This document shows, piece by piece, positions 13,101 to 23,800 of a DNA stretch of 64,000 nucleotides (within the stretch, counting starts at the first letter, position 1; each line of letters begins with the position of its first letter). Below the pieces are notes generated by a model. It did not search any database. It was not told the origin of the DNA and saw only the letters and a list, made by a program, of their open reading frames with translations. This stretch comes from Melanocharis versteri (Eukaryota > Chordata > Aves > Passeriformes > Melanocharitidae). Where the stretch lies: assembly GCA_013397845.1 (NCBI GenBank), contig VZTG01000482.1, forward strand, positions 878,454 through 942,453, given 5' to 3'. The translations under genes and the position numbers were made by a program.

Positions 13101-14570
13101 GATGCTTTATCTGTGTGCTTAAATGAAGTTTTTAGTGATGAATTATTATTTAAAACCTGATCTTTCTTTCTCAGCTACAATTACAATCCTTGGATAAATA
13201 GAAAGTCAAAAAAGGCATAAATAAAATGCATATACTGACTATTGCAATTTAAGCTTTGAGACCTAAAGATTCTCTGTAAAAAAAGGGACAGCCACTTTTA
13301 GTGTAAGCTGTATACAGTTGCAGGAAGGCAACCCAATAGACTGGTGAAGAGTATTGCCATGAGACTGAAAAATACCTCTACAGCCAGAAGGAAGCATCTT
13401 TATTAACATGAGACTCATAACAATAACTAGACCATTGATTTTTTTTTTTCTTTTTATACCTTTGGAGAGCAAATGAAATAATAAAATGTAAATTGCAATC
13501 TAATTAGAGCAGAAAACACAACACAGTTGACTGTTATTTCAGTTCCCATAGAGAGCGAGCGGAGAAAGTCAAGATCCCTGTCAGGGAGAAGTAATGTATT
13601 GCTCCCCCTAGATCCCACAAGATATTAGAAGCTTAATGAACACCAAGAGAAATCCCCTTATATCCTTTAATGAATTCATTGAAGTTGTGAAATAATGCCC
13701 ATTACTTGGGTCACAGTGGGGAGAGAATTCTAGCAAGTTCAAAAGTAATGCCACCAGCAGGAAGCTAAAGGAAGGTAAGGAAGGCTAAACAGGACAAAAC
13801 CACAACAGACCAGTAAAATCAGCTTCCAGAGCCACAAAGAAAACCGTAACCTCCTTGGTTACTATGTTCAGTGCAAATTTAATCTCACAGAAGACTGTGC
13901 CCAAAGATGCATTACCTCAGATTAGTGGGCACTGAAGTCTGGAGTATTGGACAAAAGGGAAACAATATTTGTGACTCAAAGTCCTGCCAGTAGAACTGAG
14001 GGTTCCAGCATTGTTCCCTCAGCCTTTACCTTATCGACTTTCACATTTGTCAGAGTAGAGCTACCACTAAATACAAATAGGGAAGGATGGGTGGTTTGCA
14101 ATTTGGGCTCTGTCTCCCCATTCACATGAGATTACAGGCCTTAGAATTAAGTACTTGAAGAGAATGTATGTTCACTTATCACTGGTGGATATGTCTTTAT
14201 TTCATGAAGATAAGATCTAGATAAGTGGGCAAATAAGTGACAAATTTCAAACACTTTCAAGGAGTCTGACTGTTGTTGTTTTATTTACATATGACTGTCT
14301 CCTGGTAAAACTTCAGGGTTATATTGCATGAATATTCTGCAAATTCGCAAATATTGTAAAATGTGTCGGCGTTTAAAGAGATTGTTACTATAGCTGTACA
14401 GAAAGGTGAGAAAACAAACAAATTGATTCAGAACTGCTTTTAATTAGGTGTTACTCAGATTTATTTTCCCTTCTAGTGATGAACAAGTTTCATATATTCA
14501 CCTTTTCATTTCAAAATCTCCATCTCTCTCTTTTTGGTATTCCTTCCTGACATGTATAATTTTTCTGAGA
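7141..14570. other. Gene-free AT-rich stretch
   Basis: About 7.4 kb with no supported gene. The longest frames (108 codons at 11011-11337 on +, 91 at 12155-12430 on +, 87 at 12103-12366 on -) are low-complexity, unrecognised and overlap one another on opposite strands. T11 runs lie at 9487-9497 and 13439-13449. No transposable element could be recognised by eye. Confidence 0.75.
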
Positions 14571-14617
14571 TACCACAAAGCAGTGATAAAACATATCTGT
14601 GGTAACACTGCTGCGGT
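14571..14617. promoter_or_regulatory. Cluster of three RUNX-type motifs
   Basis: Three copies of TGYGGT occur in 47 bp: ACCACA (minus-strand TGTGGT, 14572-14577), TGTGGT (14598-14603) and TGCGGT (14612-14617, as TGCGGTTA). The first two sit in an inverted arrangement, TACCACA (14571-14577) and TGTGGTA (14598-14604), which itself encloses a CAGTG; a CACTG follows just outside. Runt-domain factors are known to bind TGYGGT. That this is a working enhancer is inference; no conservation or chromatin data are available here. Confidence 0.35.
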
Positions 14618-15177
14618 TAATTGCCTGAGAATTAAATATTTCACAAATGTAATAACTATTTTGTTCACAGTTTTTGTCCTTCATAAAACAATTGAAACAT
14701 CTTTCAATAAAGCTAGAGAAAACAAGGGATCATGGAGTCATCTTAGTTCAGATGCAAAGCTAATTGATAGCAAGGGCCTCTCTGTTTTTTCCCATTGATG
14801 GCCATGTTCAGTAGAAGCAGCTTCAGCCATGACTGAATTTGAGTATTTCATTAAAATAACTGCATTAATTGCACTGCTTTATTGAAATAGCTGTATGAAA
14901 TATTTTTAGCTGCCCATCATACTTGAGCAATTCCTTGGAAAGACCTGTGCTCTTTCTCCTATGAACATTTTGATTCATATCTCTGTCTACCTGTTTTATA
15001 ATGTGTTATGTCTGTCTTGGGTTATATTATGAGCAGATGGAAGTAATTCTTTTAAAAACATATTAAAATAAATCATCAGAATCATATCTTACCAAAATGT
15101 ACTGTTTCCTCGGGGTTTACATGTTAAAAGATGTTATGAACACAATTTCTTTGTCGAGGAGTTAATGGTCTCATCAA
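14618..15177. other. Gene-free AT-rich spacer
   Basis: No feature is seen. The end of an unrecognised 116-codon frame (14448-14798, +) runs into it; that frame is AT-rich and spans the RUNX-motif cluster, and nothing supports it as coding. Confidence 0.7.
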
Positions 15178-15204
15178 TGAGTCAATGACTCACAAGAGTC
15201 AATG
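15178..15204. promoter_or_regulatory. Back-to-back AP-1 sites
   Basis: TGAGTCA (15178-15184) and TGACTCA (15186-15192) are both exact AP-1 (TPA-response) consensus sites. They are separated by one base and form an inverted repeat. The string GAGTCAATG is also directly repeated at 15179-15187 and 15196-15204. Single AP-1 matches occur in the window about as often as expected by chance; the tight pairing is what stands out. Function is inferred only. Confidence 0.35.
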
Positions 15205-15214
15205 CTCTTTTAAG

Positions 15215-15432
15215 AAGACTGGGAAGAGGCAGGAGAGATTGCTTCTGTATCAGCTTGTGAGCCTGCTCAGGGGAGAAGAGTCTCCAGACCTACACTTGAG
15301 AATATGGACTTCCAGCAGGGAACTGCAAGCCTGCAGCTCCAGCAGCCAGTGTCAGACTTAACGAGAAGGAGAGGCGAGACAGCCAGGCCCAACTGGCAAC
15401 TGAAGGTGGAAGTGCCTTGGAAAGAGGAGATG
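15215..15432 (+). other. Exon-like GC-elevated block
   Basis: A segment of raised G+C is preceded by TCTTTTAAG, an acceptable 3' splice site, and ends at ATG|GTAATT, a moderate donor. One + frame stays open through the whole block and on to 15501 (95 codons after a stop at 15211). The translation is rich in Q, R and E and matches no protein I recognise. It could be a coding exon of an unidentified gene, a non-coding RNA exon or chance. The weak donor and absence of neighbouring exons keep confidence low. Confidence 0.2.
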
Positions 15433-18089
15433 GTAATTTCACTATTTATTTCAGTAAGACTGGGATTTCATATCGCGTTTTGTTCTCTCAGAGTATCCTA
15501 AAGTGTGGATGTATGAATATACCAAACTTAACTGGTCCTTCTGACTCTGATCCTTCAGATGCTTTTTTTTTATCCAAAAGGAAAAGAAAAATTACACGCT
15601 CTGAACTGGATGAAAAAACAAGGCATAGACATCAGTGAAAGGGTGTAATTCAGTTAATCTCCTTTGAAATAATGAGATTTCATTGCTGAGAAGTAGGAAA
15701 ATAAACATTGCTGGGATAATTAAGTGTTAAGTAAGAAAATGCAGCAAGTGGCATAAATGAAAATGTTATTTTTCTTTGTGTTCATTTAATGTGCAAAAGA
15801 AAACACTCTGATTCTAATTTATCACACCATTTAAGAAGGGGTGTTCATTAGCTCAGGGTTTGTAATTTTTTATCCTAGAGTGGCAACATGTGCCTGTTTG
15901 TGGGGAAATAACCTCAAAGGTCAGGTGCTGACACAAGACTCGCTGCCACAGCTGCCCTGCCAACCTCCTTCGTGTCTGCAGCAGCAGCAGCCAAGGCTAA
16001 GCACAGATAGAGCTCTGGTGCCTTCAGGTCAGTGTGGCTACACATTGTCACAGGCTACTGCATACTCTAACATGTTTCTATCCAATTTGGGCATGAATAA
16101 AGAGCTTTGATCATTGGGTTGGGACTCCTGAAATGACAGCAGTAAGGTCTCAGTGTGTATGAAACATCCTAAATTACACTTTGTGTGCAGAATTCGAGGT
16201 TGGATAAGACTTTAGCTCCAACAATGTATGTGTGGTCTAATAAGGTAGTAACGGCTTCCTTGTATCAGCTTAGGCCTTACTTACCACATCTACAATGTGA
16301 TGTATGGTTTTCAGTGGTAAAGGTGTTGGTGTGAAAAGCCTTTTTTTGTTTCAAATTAACTATTAATGGTATGTAGAAAAAGCCAAAAGCGTCACACTTC
16401 TTAATACTGCACTGTGATTAAAGTTTATTGTTTATTTTCCTAGACTAAACCAGATTATTTCTCAAATCAGATATTTATATAAGAAACACATTTTGTGAGA
16501 AAGAAATGTTTATGTAGAGGAGGAAGGCCATTAAAATAATTTCTGGCAAGTTATTTTTATCTGCGATGAGACTGGTGTACAGTGGAAATTCTTAGGGAGG
16601 TGTGATTTTCATTTACAGACCATATAGGAGTTCAGGCAGGGTTTTAAAAAGTCTGTGGTGCTTGGCAATCCTTTTGGTGGTAATCCTTTGGAAAAAATGC
16701 GGAAGCAAATACTGGGGTTTTACAAATGGAATTTATGTTCACAGAATCAATGTATTACCTATGTGTGAAAAAATCTTATTCCTTCCTTTCCTTTTACCTT
16801 GATGTGTATTGATAGAGCCCCAAGGCAGCAGAAGTATATTTCAAATTTGGGTAGCTGTAGCAGACAATGCAGTGAGCTGGTGCAAAGTGTCAGGATGATG
16901 AAGCAGCAATTCACAGTGCTTCATTTGCAGAGTAGGAAGAAAGGAGGAATGCTGGAACGAGCTATAAGTGTGGGCAAAGGATCCCTGTAGTCATAGATCA
17001 TCAGCTGAATGCAATGTCATGGGATGGATACCATCCTGTGTCGTCAGCAGCATCACTTATGTGCTTATATCTGTCTTTTGTGACCTGTGGGAACATTCCA
17101 CTACCTGCAGTAACCTTGCAAAAATCCCATTTAAATAGAAATTGCAAAAGGGACCACTAGGACACTAAGTTAATATATGTCTCAAAATCCATATGTTATA
17201 GTAACTATGATGCTATTATCAGGTGGCAATCCTTATATGGTTTAGGATGCTCCTTTTTAATGCCTTCCATTGCCATAATTATTACATATAAAACAGGAAG
17301 GAGGAAAGGTTTAATTTTTATATTCTTTCTCTACAAGTAAGGACAAGTACAGGTCTTAACAGATTAGGCTTAAATCAGTTATTGTCTATTTTCTGGTGAA
17401 GACACTGAGTGAGTCAGTAGTTGATAATTTGGAGTGATCAAGTAGCAACTGTTGTTTCTTCTCTGAGACATTGCTGAAGAGTCAAATACTGAATTGCAGA
17501 TAGACTTGCCTCTGTCTCTGTTGTTTATGTACTTTTCCCAAACCTGTTTTTATTAAGTACCTTTGATATTATCTTTAGGAAAGGAATGTGATGAGATATT
17601 AATTTCCTTTCTTCCAATTTTCCACTGCAGATTACTTTGCTTTGCAAACCTAATCATAATCAGTCCAATGCAAGAGTTCTTTTCATTCAAACTTATTTTT
17701 TACATTACTTTATGATCTTCTGACATAGTACATTTTTTCACCTGATTCATAATTTTATTCAGCAAAGATAGTAGGTTTTGAAAAAATGTTAAGTTTTCAG
17801 ATGCATAATGTGCATTGCTTTCACGTTTCAGTTTGAATGGTGAAGCAGCCCCTGTAGCCGATACTTCTGGGATATGTCATAAACTGCAAGACATAGAATG
17901 GATTAGAACTAAGACCTGTGGTGTTTCAAATTTGCTGTGCCTACTTTTAGCTATCATATATTTTAGATCTAAAATTATATTCTGCCTGAATACTAAATAC
18001 TCAGAGCAGTGAGGTCTACACAATGTGACTAAGAACTTCTAAAAAGTTTCTGTTTCCTCCTCGTCAAAAAAACCCCCAAAACACACAAA
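15433..18089. other. Gene-free stretch
   Basis: No gene is supported. A short (GCA)n-like run lies near 15978-15992 inside an unrecognised 89-codon frame (15841-16110, +). Other frames are 60-73 codons and look random. Confidence 0.75.
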
Positions 18090-18090
18090 N
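18090..18090. other. Ambiguous base (n)
   Basis: The only non-ACGT character in the window lies within a C/A-rich stretch (18066-18090). It marks an unresolved base call in the assembly, not a biological feature. Confidence 0.98.
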
Positions 18091-19928
18091 CATTTTGTTT
18101 CCGGAAGTGAGTACTGTAAAATTCAGTTCTTAACAATATTGGGCTTGCTCTCTCTCTACTGCAGTCTTGGTCAAACTCAGTTTTAACTCATAGAATTTAG
18201 ACTGCAAATTGTGTTGAAGATCACACTAGGAAGTGCTAGAGTCAGAAAAAAAGTAAAATCTAGGCTTTGTTTTCAAAACCTGCTTGGGTGAGTTTGACTA
18301 CTAATATTGCACGTGGTTAAAGCCTGTTGATATACTGTTAATGGGGCTCCCAGACTGAGGGAATCACAAGGTTTCCTTCTGAAAAGTACTGCATTGCAGA
18401 GCTGTGAGAATAAATACTTGTGGATGGTGATTTGCAGGTGCTATTAAATGGATTTATTCTACACTACAGTTGCCATGCACTTCTAAACTACCTCAGATTC
18501 AGAATAGCTTTCCTATTAATTTTATATTCATCTTGGAAACACTGTCTTCTGAAAGCTCTCCTGTTAGAATGGGATCAGCACAAACAGGACTGTACTGATA
18601 GCTGAGACAATGAGCAATTGCACAAGGGTGTTTAGGTTCCCAGGCTCCTCCCTCTGCTTTGTTTAAGGAAGGCAGACATGAAGGACATCCATGTGATCTG
18701 TCTCAGCCTTCATTCCTGACAATTGTGTGAAAATTATGTCAGTGTGAGAAAAAATTCATGAAGAACACACCAGGTTTACCAAATCTGTAACTAAGCCTAT
18801 CCTGTCTTCAGCGATAATCAAATGTGATATTTTGTGTTGTAATTGTGGGATTAAGAAGCAAGCTTTTGAGTGTGTGGGAAAATTCTAATAGCAAATCCCA
18901 TTTTGATTTCACGAGAATGATATGAAAAGATGTAGTGTAAGAAGCACTTGTAACTGATGACTTGTCATAGATGAAATAATTTTCAGCTTTGAAAATACAC
19001 TATTTTGGTAGCAGTATGTATTAGTAGTATATAACTGCAATTAAAGTAATCATCCGACTTGGGAAACATTAGATATGTTGTATAGAAAAACAAAGGGCCC
19101 GCATGTGACAAATGTGGGTGTGGTGAATAAATAATCTGAAGGAAACTAGAAAGAAATTATATTAATTTGAAATTAACTAATTGATTAAAAATAAATATCT
19201 CTATAAATGTTTGGAAATTTCATGCACTCAAATTGTTCTCGCAAGTGCAAGTCACATAATAGAAGAAGATCGATGTAGCAGCTCCTACCCCCCTGCTCAC
19301 CCTCTGTGTCAGAAGCAGAAGGCACTGAGCTGTTTGGGTATTTCTGCAACAAGCAAAAGTTGAATTATCACAGTCTTAGAGCCTGGGCTATTGAGGTAAA
19401 CCGAGACTGCCCTCTGGGTTTCTGCAATACATCAGGCTGTAATCTGTGGTCATTCAGCAGCTGCCACACAAATAGCTGCACTTTCCCTATAGTCAGCTGG
19501 AGCAGGACTGTAGGATTGCCACCTCAATGCGAGCTACCCTGGATATTTTCAAAAGCTACGATTTAGCCAATTATCCCCATTACTCTTCTCTCTTGACTGG
19601 TTTTAACAAGTTCTGTGAACAGATTAATTTACTCTGTCATTAAATGAGGGAACCAGCAAACTCATGGCTGTTCTGGATTGAAGACAGCTAAAGGGTACTA
19701 ACTTTGGAGCTGAATGTAAGCAAGTGTTGTTGCATCCTCCTCAGTGGTGGGGAAACTGAAATCATGGCAGTCAAATTAGTTTACAGAAATCCCTAAAATT
19801 GGCCTGGGATAGACTTTTCTCAGAAAGATTACATAATGTGCCTCCAGAACTAGTTCCCATTCTAGAACCTCAAATATTCTTCACTTAAATGCTCTGAGTT
19901 GTCCACCGCAAATAGAGTTACTAACTGC
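18091..19928. other. Gene-free AT-rich stretch
   Basis: No gene or recognisable repeat is seen. Frames of 60-86 codons (for example 19306-19566, +) carry no family signature. Confidence 0.75.
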
Positions 19929-20023
19929 TGAGGGATACATTTGGAGCAGGCAGCTCAGGGTGCAGCTGCAGTGGGAGCTGCAGGTTGAGCTCTGGGTGGT
20001 GGGACCCCGAGACAGGAGTCCAT

Positions 20024-20089
20024 GAACTGCTGACCCTTGGCATGACAAAGGACTCTGAACTGCTGATTCTGTGCATGACAAAGGGCTTG
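20024..20089 (+). repeat. 33-bp tandem duplication
   Basis: There are two adjacent 33-bp units (20024-20056 and 20057-20089). Both start GAACTGCTGA and share GCATGACAAAGG; the differences are concentrated in the six bases between these blocks and at the unit end. Tandem repeats of this size are common in retroviral U3 enhancers, which supports the LTR call. Confidence 0.8.
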
Positions 20090-20165
20090 GGGACCTGGTG
20101 GGGGACACTCAGGTACACGGCAGGAGCTGAGGACCCCAGACTTTCTCACACTTAGACTATGAGGG

Positions 20166-20173
20166 GATAAAAG
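20166..20173 (+). promoter_or_regulatory. TATA-like box of the putative LTR
   Basis: GATAAAAG lies about 90 bp upstream of the variant poly-A signal ATTAAA at 20255-20260. This is the spacing expected between the U3 promoter and the R-region poly-A signal in an LTR. Confidence 0.4.
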
Positions 20174-20254
20174 CTCAGGGGTTCCTTTTTTCGGGGTCCC
20201 TCCTTGGAGGCAGCAGCTCGAGCTGTTGTTTTGTTATTTAGTTATTGCACCAAG

Positions 20255-20260
20255 ATTAAA
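20255..20260 (+). terminator. Variant poly-A signal of the putative LTR
   Basis: ATTAAA is the commonest variant of AATAAA. It is preceded by a T-rich stretch, TTGTTTTGTTATTTAG (about 20226-20241). It lies within the GC-rich LTR-like block downstream of the TATA-like box. Confidence 0.4.
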
Positions 20261-20434
20261 CCATTTGAAGGATCGGGATACTCTGCTATGGGAAACCTGG
20301 GGTAAGGGAACCTGGTCTGACTGTGTGAGTATGGGGGTGCAGCTGCAAAGGGGCTTCAGTCCCAGCTCAGGTTGTGCGACTGGGGCTTCAAGAGTGGCTC
20401 CTGGATGGTCAGAGAAGGAGGTTTCCTTAACACT

Positions 20435-20935
20435 ACTGATATTCAACTTTCCCTTGAAGTGTTTTGAGCAATAGCTAAATAATTTTTATGGAATTGTAAA
20501 AAAGTGTAAAGTCAGTTATATGATTGTCTGTAACAGATGGAATTTAGGGATTGCTGGTTCTCAGGTTTCAAAATAATCTTGTGAAGTGTGCGGTATCATG
20601 TACACAAAAAGTGACACTACCATCAGCTGAAATTTTTTTTTCTTGTTTTTTCTTTTTACTGTTGGGAGTTCATACTTATAAATTTTGTCCAGCTGATATG
20701 TCAGGGAGAAAAGAAGTAAAATATCGAGATATGTGAAACTGTACTTCACAGAGCTCAGATCGTATACTCTAAACCAAATCAGGATCAAACCACTTCATTG
20801 AATACATAATGACACATAATTAACAATCAGTGAGCTATATATTAAGAATCAACATCAGATAATCCACAAAACTAGACACTTACAAAAAGCTAACAAATGC
20901 CCACAAATTTCTAAACATCCTTTGTAACTAATCCT
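20435..20935. other. AT-rich spacer between two GC-rich patches
   Basis: Nothing gene-like is seen. A T/pyrimidine run occupies about 20632-20660. Both strands are open for 61-75 codons without any recognisable product. Confidence 0.7.
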
Positions 20936-21180
20936 ACCCCAGCGATGGGCTCAGACCCCCTTCCCCCACGAGCTCCCCACCCTCCCTGAGTGATGCGTAG
21001 CCCCTCCAGGTTTGGGTGCCTACCTGGTGCACCCCAAGGTCTCACTCTCCTGGTTGGAGTGTGACTGCTCATGGTGTCTGATGATGAAGATGCTCTGTGA
21101 GGCCTTGGCAGAGGCTGTGCCACTTGTGACAACTTGCGACACCATCAAAATACATTTTGGCCACCTCTGTGTCAATTCCA
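20936..21180. other. GC-rich patch of unknown origin
   Basis: The base composition rises abruptly at CCCCAGCGATGGG and falls again after about 21180. Both strands are open here (73 codons on -, 61 on +), which is expected in GC-rich DNA, and neither translation is recognisable. Its closeness to the LTR-like block raises the possibility of a shared insertion, but I saw no sequence relation between the two. Confidence 0.4.
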
Positions 21181-22669
21181 TGTCTCCCCTCTCTTAAAAA
21201 TGTTTGTGCTTCAACAATTCTTTTCAGTCTGTCTTACTGGTTTCAGAAGTCTCTGTAATTTCTCAGTTATTTAATCCAGCTGATGATTCTCTTTAATGTG
21301 AACAATTTGGGGCAAATGTCCTCCCAGATAGTTTTTTGTAATATGATTCACTCACGCTGTTTACTCTTGCATTTCTGTCATTGCAAGTGTTATTCAGGAC
21401 ATTTGTCGAAGGTGGACCATGGGAGCACTCATATACTATGCAGTTGAAAAGAAATATTTACAGTAAGTGTTTTGAAAGCTTTTGGTTAGTTTCCAGCTGT
21501 GGGTGGATGGAAATACTGGTGTTGAAAATATCAGTTCAGATATTAAAAGACAAATGTGAATGCTTTAGAAATTTTTACCCTGTCATAGCTTTGTCATGCA
21601 CTTGCCCATGCTTGTCTGTCTGTGGGCACAGTTCATCCTTCTGCCCTTAATAGAACAGAACCTCGAAAAATCAAGGATAGATTGAAGTGGTTTTGTGTGT
21701 CCTTGATAATAAATGCATATATATGGCTCCCCTCATAACTATTATGCTAACTCTTATGTAACATACTTCCCAGTTCGGTCTTTATATTCATTTATATTTT
21801 ACAGTGTATTAGGGCACTTCAAGTTTTGCTTTATGCTCACATAATAAGCTGTTGATAAGATGAATTATGCTGCATTCTTTCACTTATATGAATTAATGAA
21901 CACTGTGTTTTCTGCTGGAAAGGACATTTGCTCTCGGTTCTATTTTGTCTTCACTGTGTCTACTTTGTAGTGATATTTTGTAAAAATTTCAAAATTGAGT
22001 CTTGTGTGTTCAGACATATGTGTCATGGTATTATCAAAGGGTTTTGTTACCTCTTAGCAGGATTCCTCTTAAATCACCTTTGGCTTAGCAAAAGCAGGGA
22101 AGGGTATTTAAATGCTTGGTCATGTTAACTTTGCACTTTTGTTTTATGAGTTTGTTTATATGTAAAATTAAATGGTAAATAGGAAGGAGCAAGTAAAAAT
22201 CATGAGAACATTGCTTGCTTCCTAGCTTACCTGCAGTGAATGCTTTAAAGTATATATACAGATGAACAGAGATTCCATTTCTGTGGTTTTTTATCTCCAA
22301 GCCTTTACTGCATTACCTAGAGTAGAATTCAGGTGTTATTTGCAGTGTCAGTAGTCCATAGGAGTGAACAAACTTCTCATGTTTAGCACAAGGCTGAGCA
22401 CATTCAACACTCATGACAATGTTATAGCTAAAAGTATTACAGGACTTGAAAGTAATTTGCAGTGTTTCAGTTGAAGACTGAAAAATTGTGCCTGCAAAGA
22501 CATAGGCTCCAAATTCATGTGGAGAGCAAAACATAGTCGTGGTCTCTACAATCCAGGACAGTGATCCTTTCTTTTCTGTATAGCCAAAGAAACAGAAAAT
22601 AAGAGGAATGTATTTGTGCTGCAAAAGTAATTGAAGTACCTTGGTATTAAAGAAAACTGCTCTCTCCAG
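21181..22669. other. Gene-free AT-rich stretch
   Basis: No supported gene or repeat. Frames of 66-103 codons (the largest on - at 22313-22624) are unrecognised. Confidence 0.7.
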
Positions 22670-22709
22670 TCCTGTCAGAAGAGGGAATAATGAACCTTGC
22701 TACAACAAG
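22670..22709 (+). other. Possible small exon with consensus splice sites
   Basis: CTGCTCTCTCCAG precedes position 22670, and the segment ends in CAAG|GTAAGT, an exact match to the 5' splice-site consensus. The 40-nt segment is open in two of three frames and matches nothing I know. Perfect donors arise by chance about once in a window this size, so this is a weak candidate for an exon of an unannotated transcript. Confidence 0.2.
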
Positions 22710-23308
22710 GTAAGTACTTTTTTCTTTTCCTTCATGGCTGGCATTTTGCAGCAGTGTGTATATCATTGACAGAGACTTGATTATGGTACCAAAGAAGATT
22801 CTCACATTCTAGCAGGAATGATAACTTTCTGGCTTCTGGAGGCCAGTCACTATTATTGCTGTGTATTTCTTGTTTTACTTTAGTTAAAGTCACTGATATC
22901 TTTCTACCTCTTTCTTACTCTGTAAAATGGATTTTACAGCATGTCCTTTGTCTTTTTCTGTTATAAACTCGTATACATGTATAGGTGGGCTGTTGGGTTT
23001 GGCTTCTGATCTTTGTTTTGGTATAAATTACATTAAAAATCCGGGAGGAAAGGAACAATCTTTATTACTTTGATTTAGATTTTTTTTTTTAATACAGCAA
23101 ATCTGTGGGGACCAAAGGCCATCTTCATCAGCTTCAGAAAATTTAGTGCAGTGGGTCTCTATGGATCACTGCCCAACACTGGGCTCATTATAAAGTGTTT
23201 TCTATACAAAGTAGCTTATCTTTAACAAGTAAATCCTCTAGAGTTCACAGAGTGTATATACAATTGCAGCAGGGGTTACAGTAGGTGTTAAAAGCTGAGG
23301 TAGATAAT
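22710..23308. other. Gene-free AT-rich stretch
   Basis: No feature is seen apart from a T11 run at 23080-23090. Confidence 0.75.
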
Positions 23309-23352
23309 ACATATAAAAATGGAAATGAGAAAGACATATAAAAATGGAAATG
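23309..23352 (+). repeat. 19-bp direct repeat
   Basis: ACATATAAAAATGGAAATG occurs at 23309-23327 and again, identically, at 23334-23352, a 25-bp period. It is probably a simple replication-slippage duplication and has no sign of function. Confidence 0.9.
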
Positions 23353-23732
23353 CAAGAGAGACATAGCTCAAAACACTACTGCAACCCTCATACTGCAATT
23401 GCAGTCAATATAGGAAGAACTTACCCTTTGTCACAGCAACAAACACTGACAAAGATACGTTTGCCAAATTTTCTTCTTTTAAAAAAACGTGATCAATGAC
23501 AGCTAACTATCACAGCTGCAAAAGCTTCCATGAGCTACAACAGTATCTCCTCAGAAATTATGGAGAGTAAATACAATAAATAGTAATCTGAGCAGGACAC
23601 AGATAACTGAGAAAAGCAGTTTTTGAGCATTGTGTGGGCCGAGGGGATGTCACATAGTTTTCACTATTGTATGTTCACCTGCAATCCAGTAGTGCATTCT
23701 CTATGTTTCGAATTCTTGTTCAGAGTGCCCAC
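23353..23732. other. Gene-free stretch with a 14-bp palindrome
   Basis: The perfect palindrome ACTGCAATTGCAGT lies at 23392-23405. Palindromes of this length are expected a few times by chance in 64 kb. Nothing else is seen. Confidence 0.7.
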
Positions 23733-23800
23733 AATCATAGATTCATAGAAAAGTTTGGGTTGGAAGGGACCTTTTGAGGTGATCTATCTTCTGCCACATA
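23733..23800 (-). mobile_element. CR1 LINE 3' end (fragment)
   Basis: The + strand reads ATCATAGATTCATAGA followed by GTTTGGGTTGGAAGGGACCT and a GATCTATCTTCTGCCACAT-like continuation. This is the reverse complement of the avian CR1 3' terminus, which ends in short ATTCTATGA-type repeats. The element therefore lies on the minus strand and, as usual for CR1, is heavily 5'-truncated; only about 70 bp remain recognisable. It is the strongest pointer to a bird genome. CR1 has no poly-A tail, and none is seen here. Confidence 0.85.

Larger units (their letters stand above)
19929..20434 (+). mobile_element. Probable solo LTR of an endogenous retrovirus (decayed)
   Basis: A GC-rich block sits in AT-rich flanks and has LTR-like order. 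It begins TGAGGG, carries a 33-bp tandem duplication (20024-20089) like U3 enhancer repeats, then GATAAAAG (20166-20173) as a TATA-like box, then ATTAAA (20255-20260) as a variant poly-A signal about 90 bp later, as in a short R region. A GC-rich tail ends near CCTTAACA. No gag, pol or env remnant or primer-binding site was found next to it, so a solo LTR is the best reading. Boundaries are uncertain by tens of bases and no exact target-site duplication was found. Alternatives are another GC-rich repeat or an unrelated promoter. Minus-strand frames of 64-75 codons inside it simply reflect the repeat, whose 33-bp period keeps frame. Confidence 0.5.

Noticed and set aside
17231..17240. CCTTATATGG, an exact CArG box
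   Set aside because: A few CC(A/T)6GG matches are expected by chance in AT-rich DNA of this length, and no partner site is adjacent.
18185..18197. Single CTCATAGAATTTA, similar to the CR1 terminal repeat unit
   Set aside because: Only one unit and no CR1 body beside it.
23296..23303. TGAGGTAG, identical to the let-7 seed
   Set aside because: The bases after the seed do not match let-7 and no precursor hairpin is visible.
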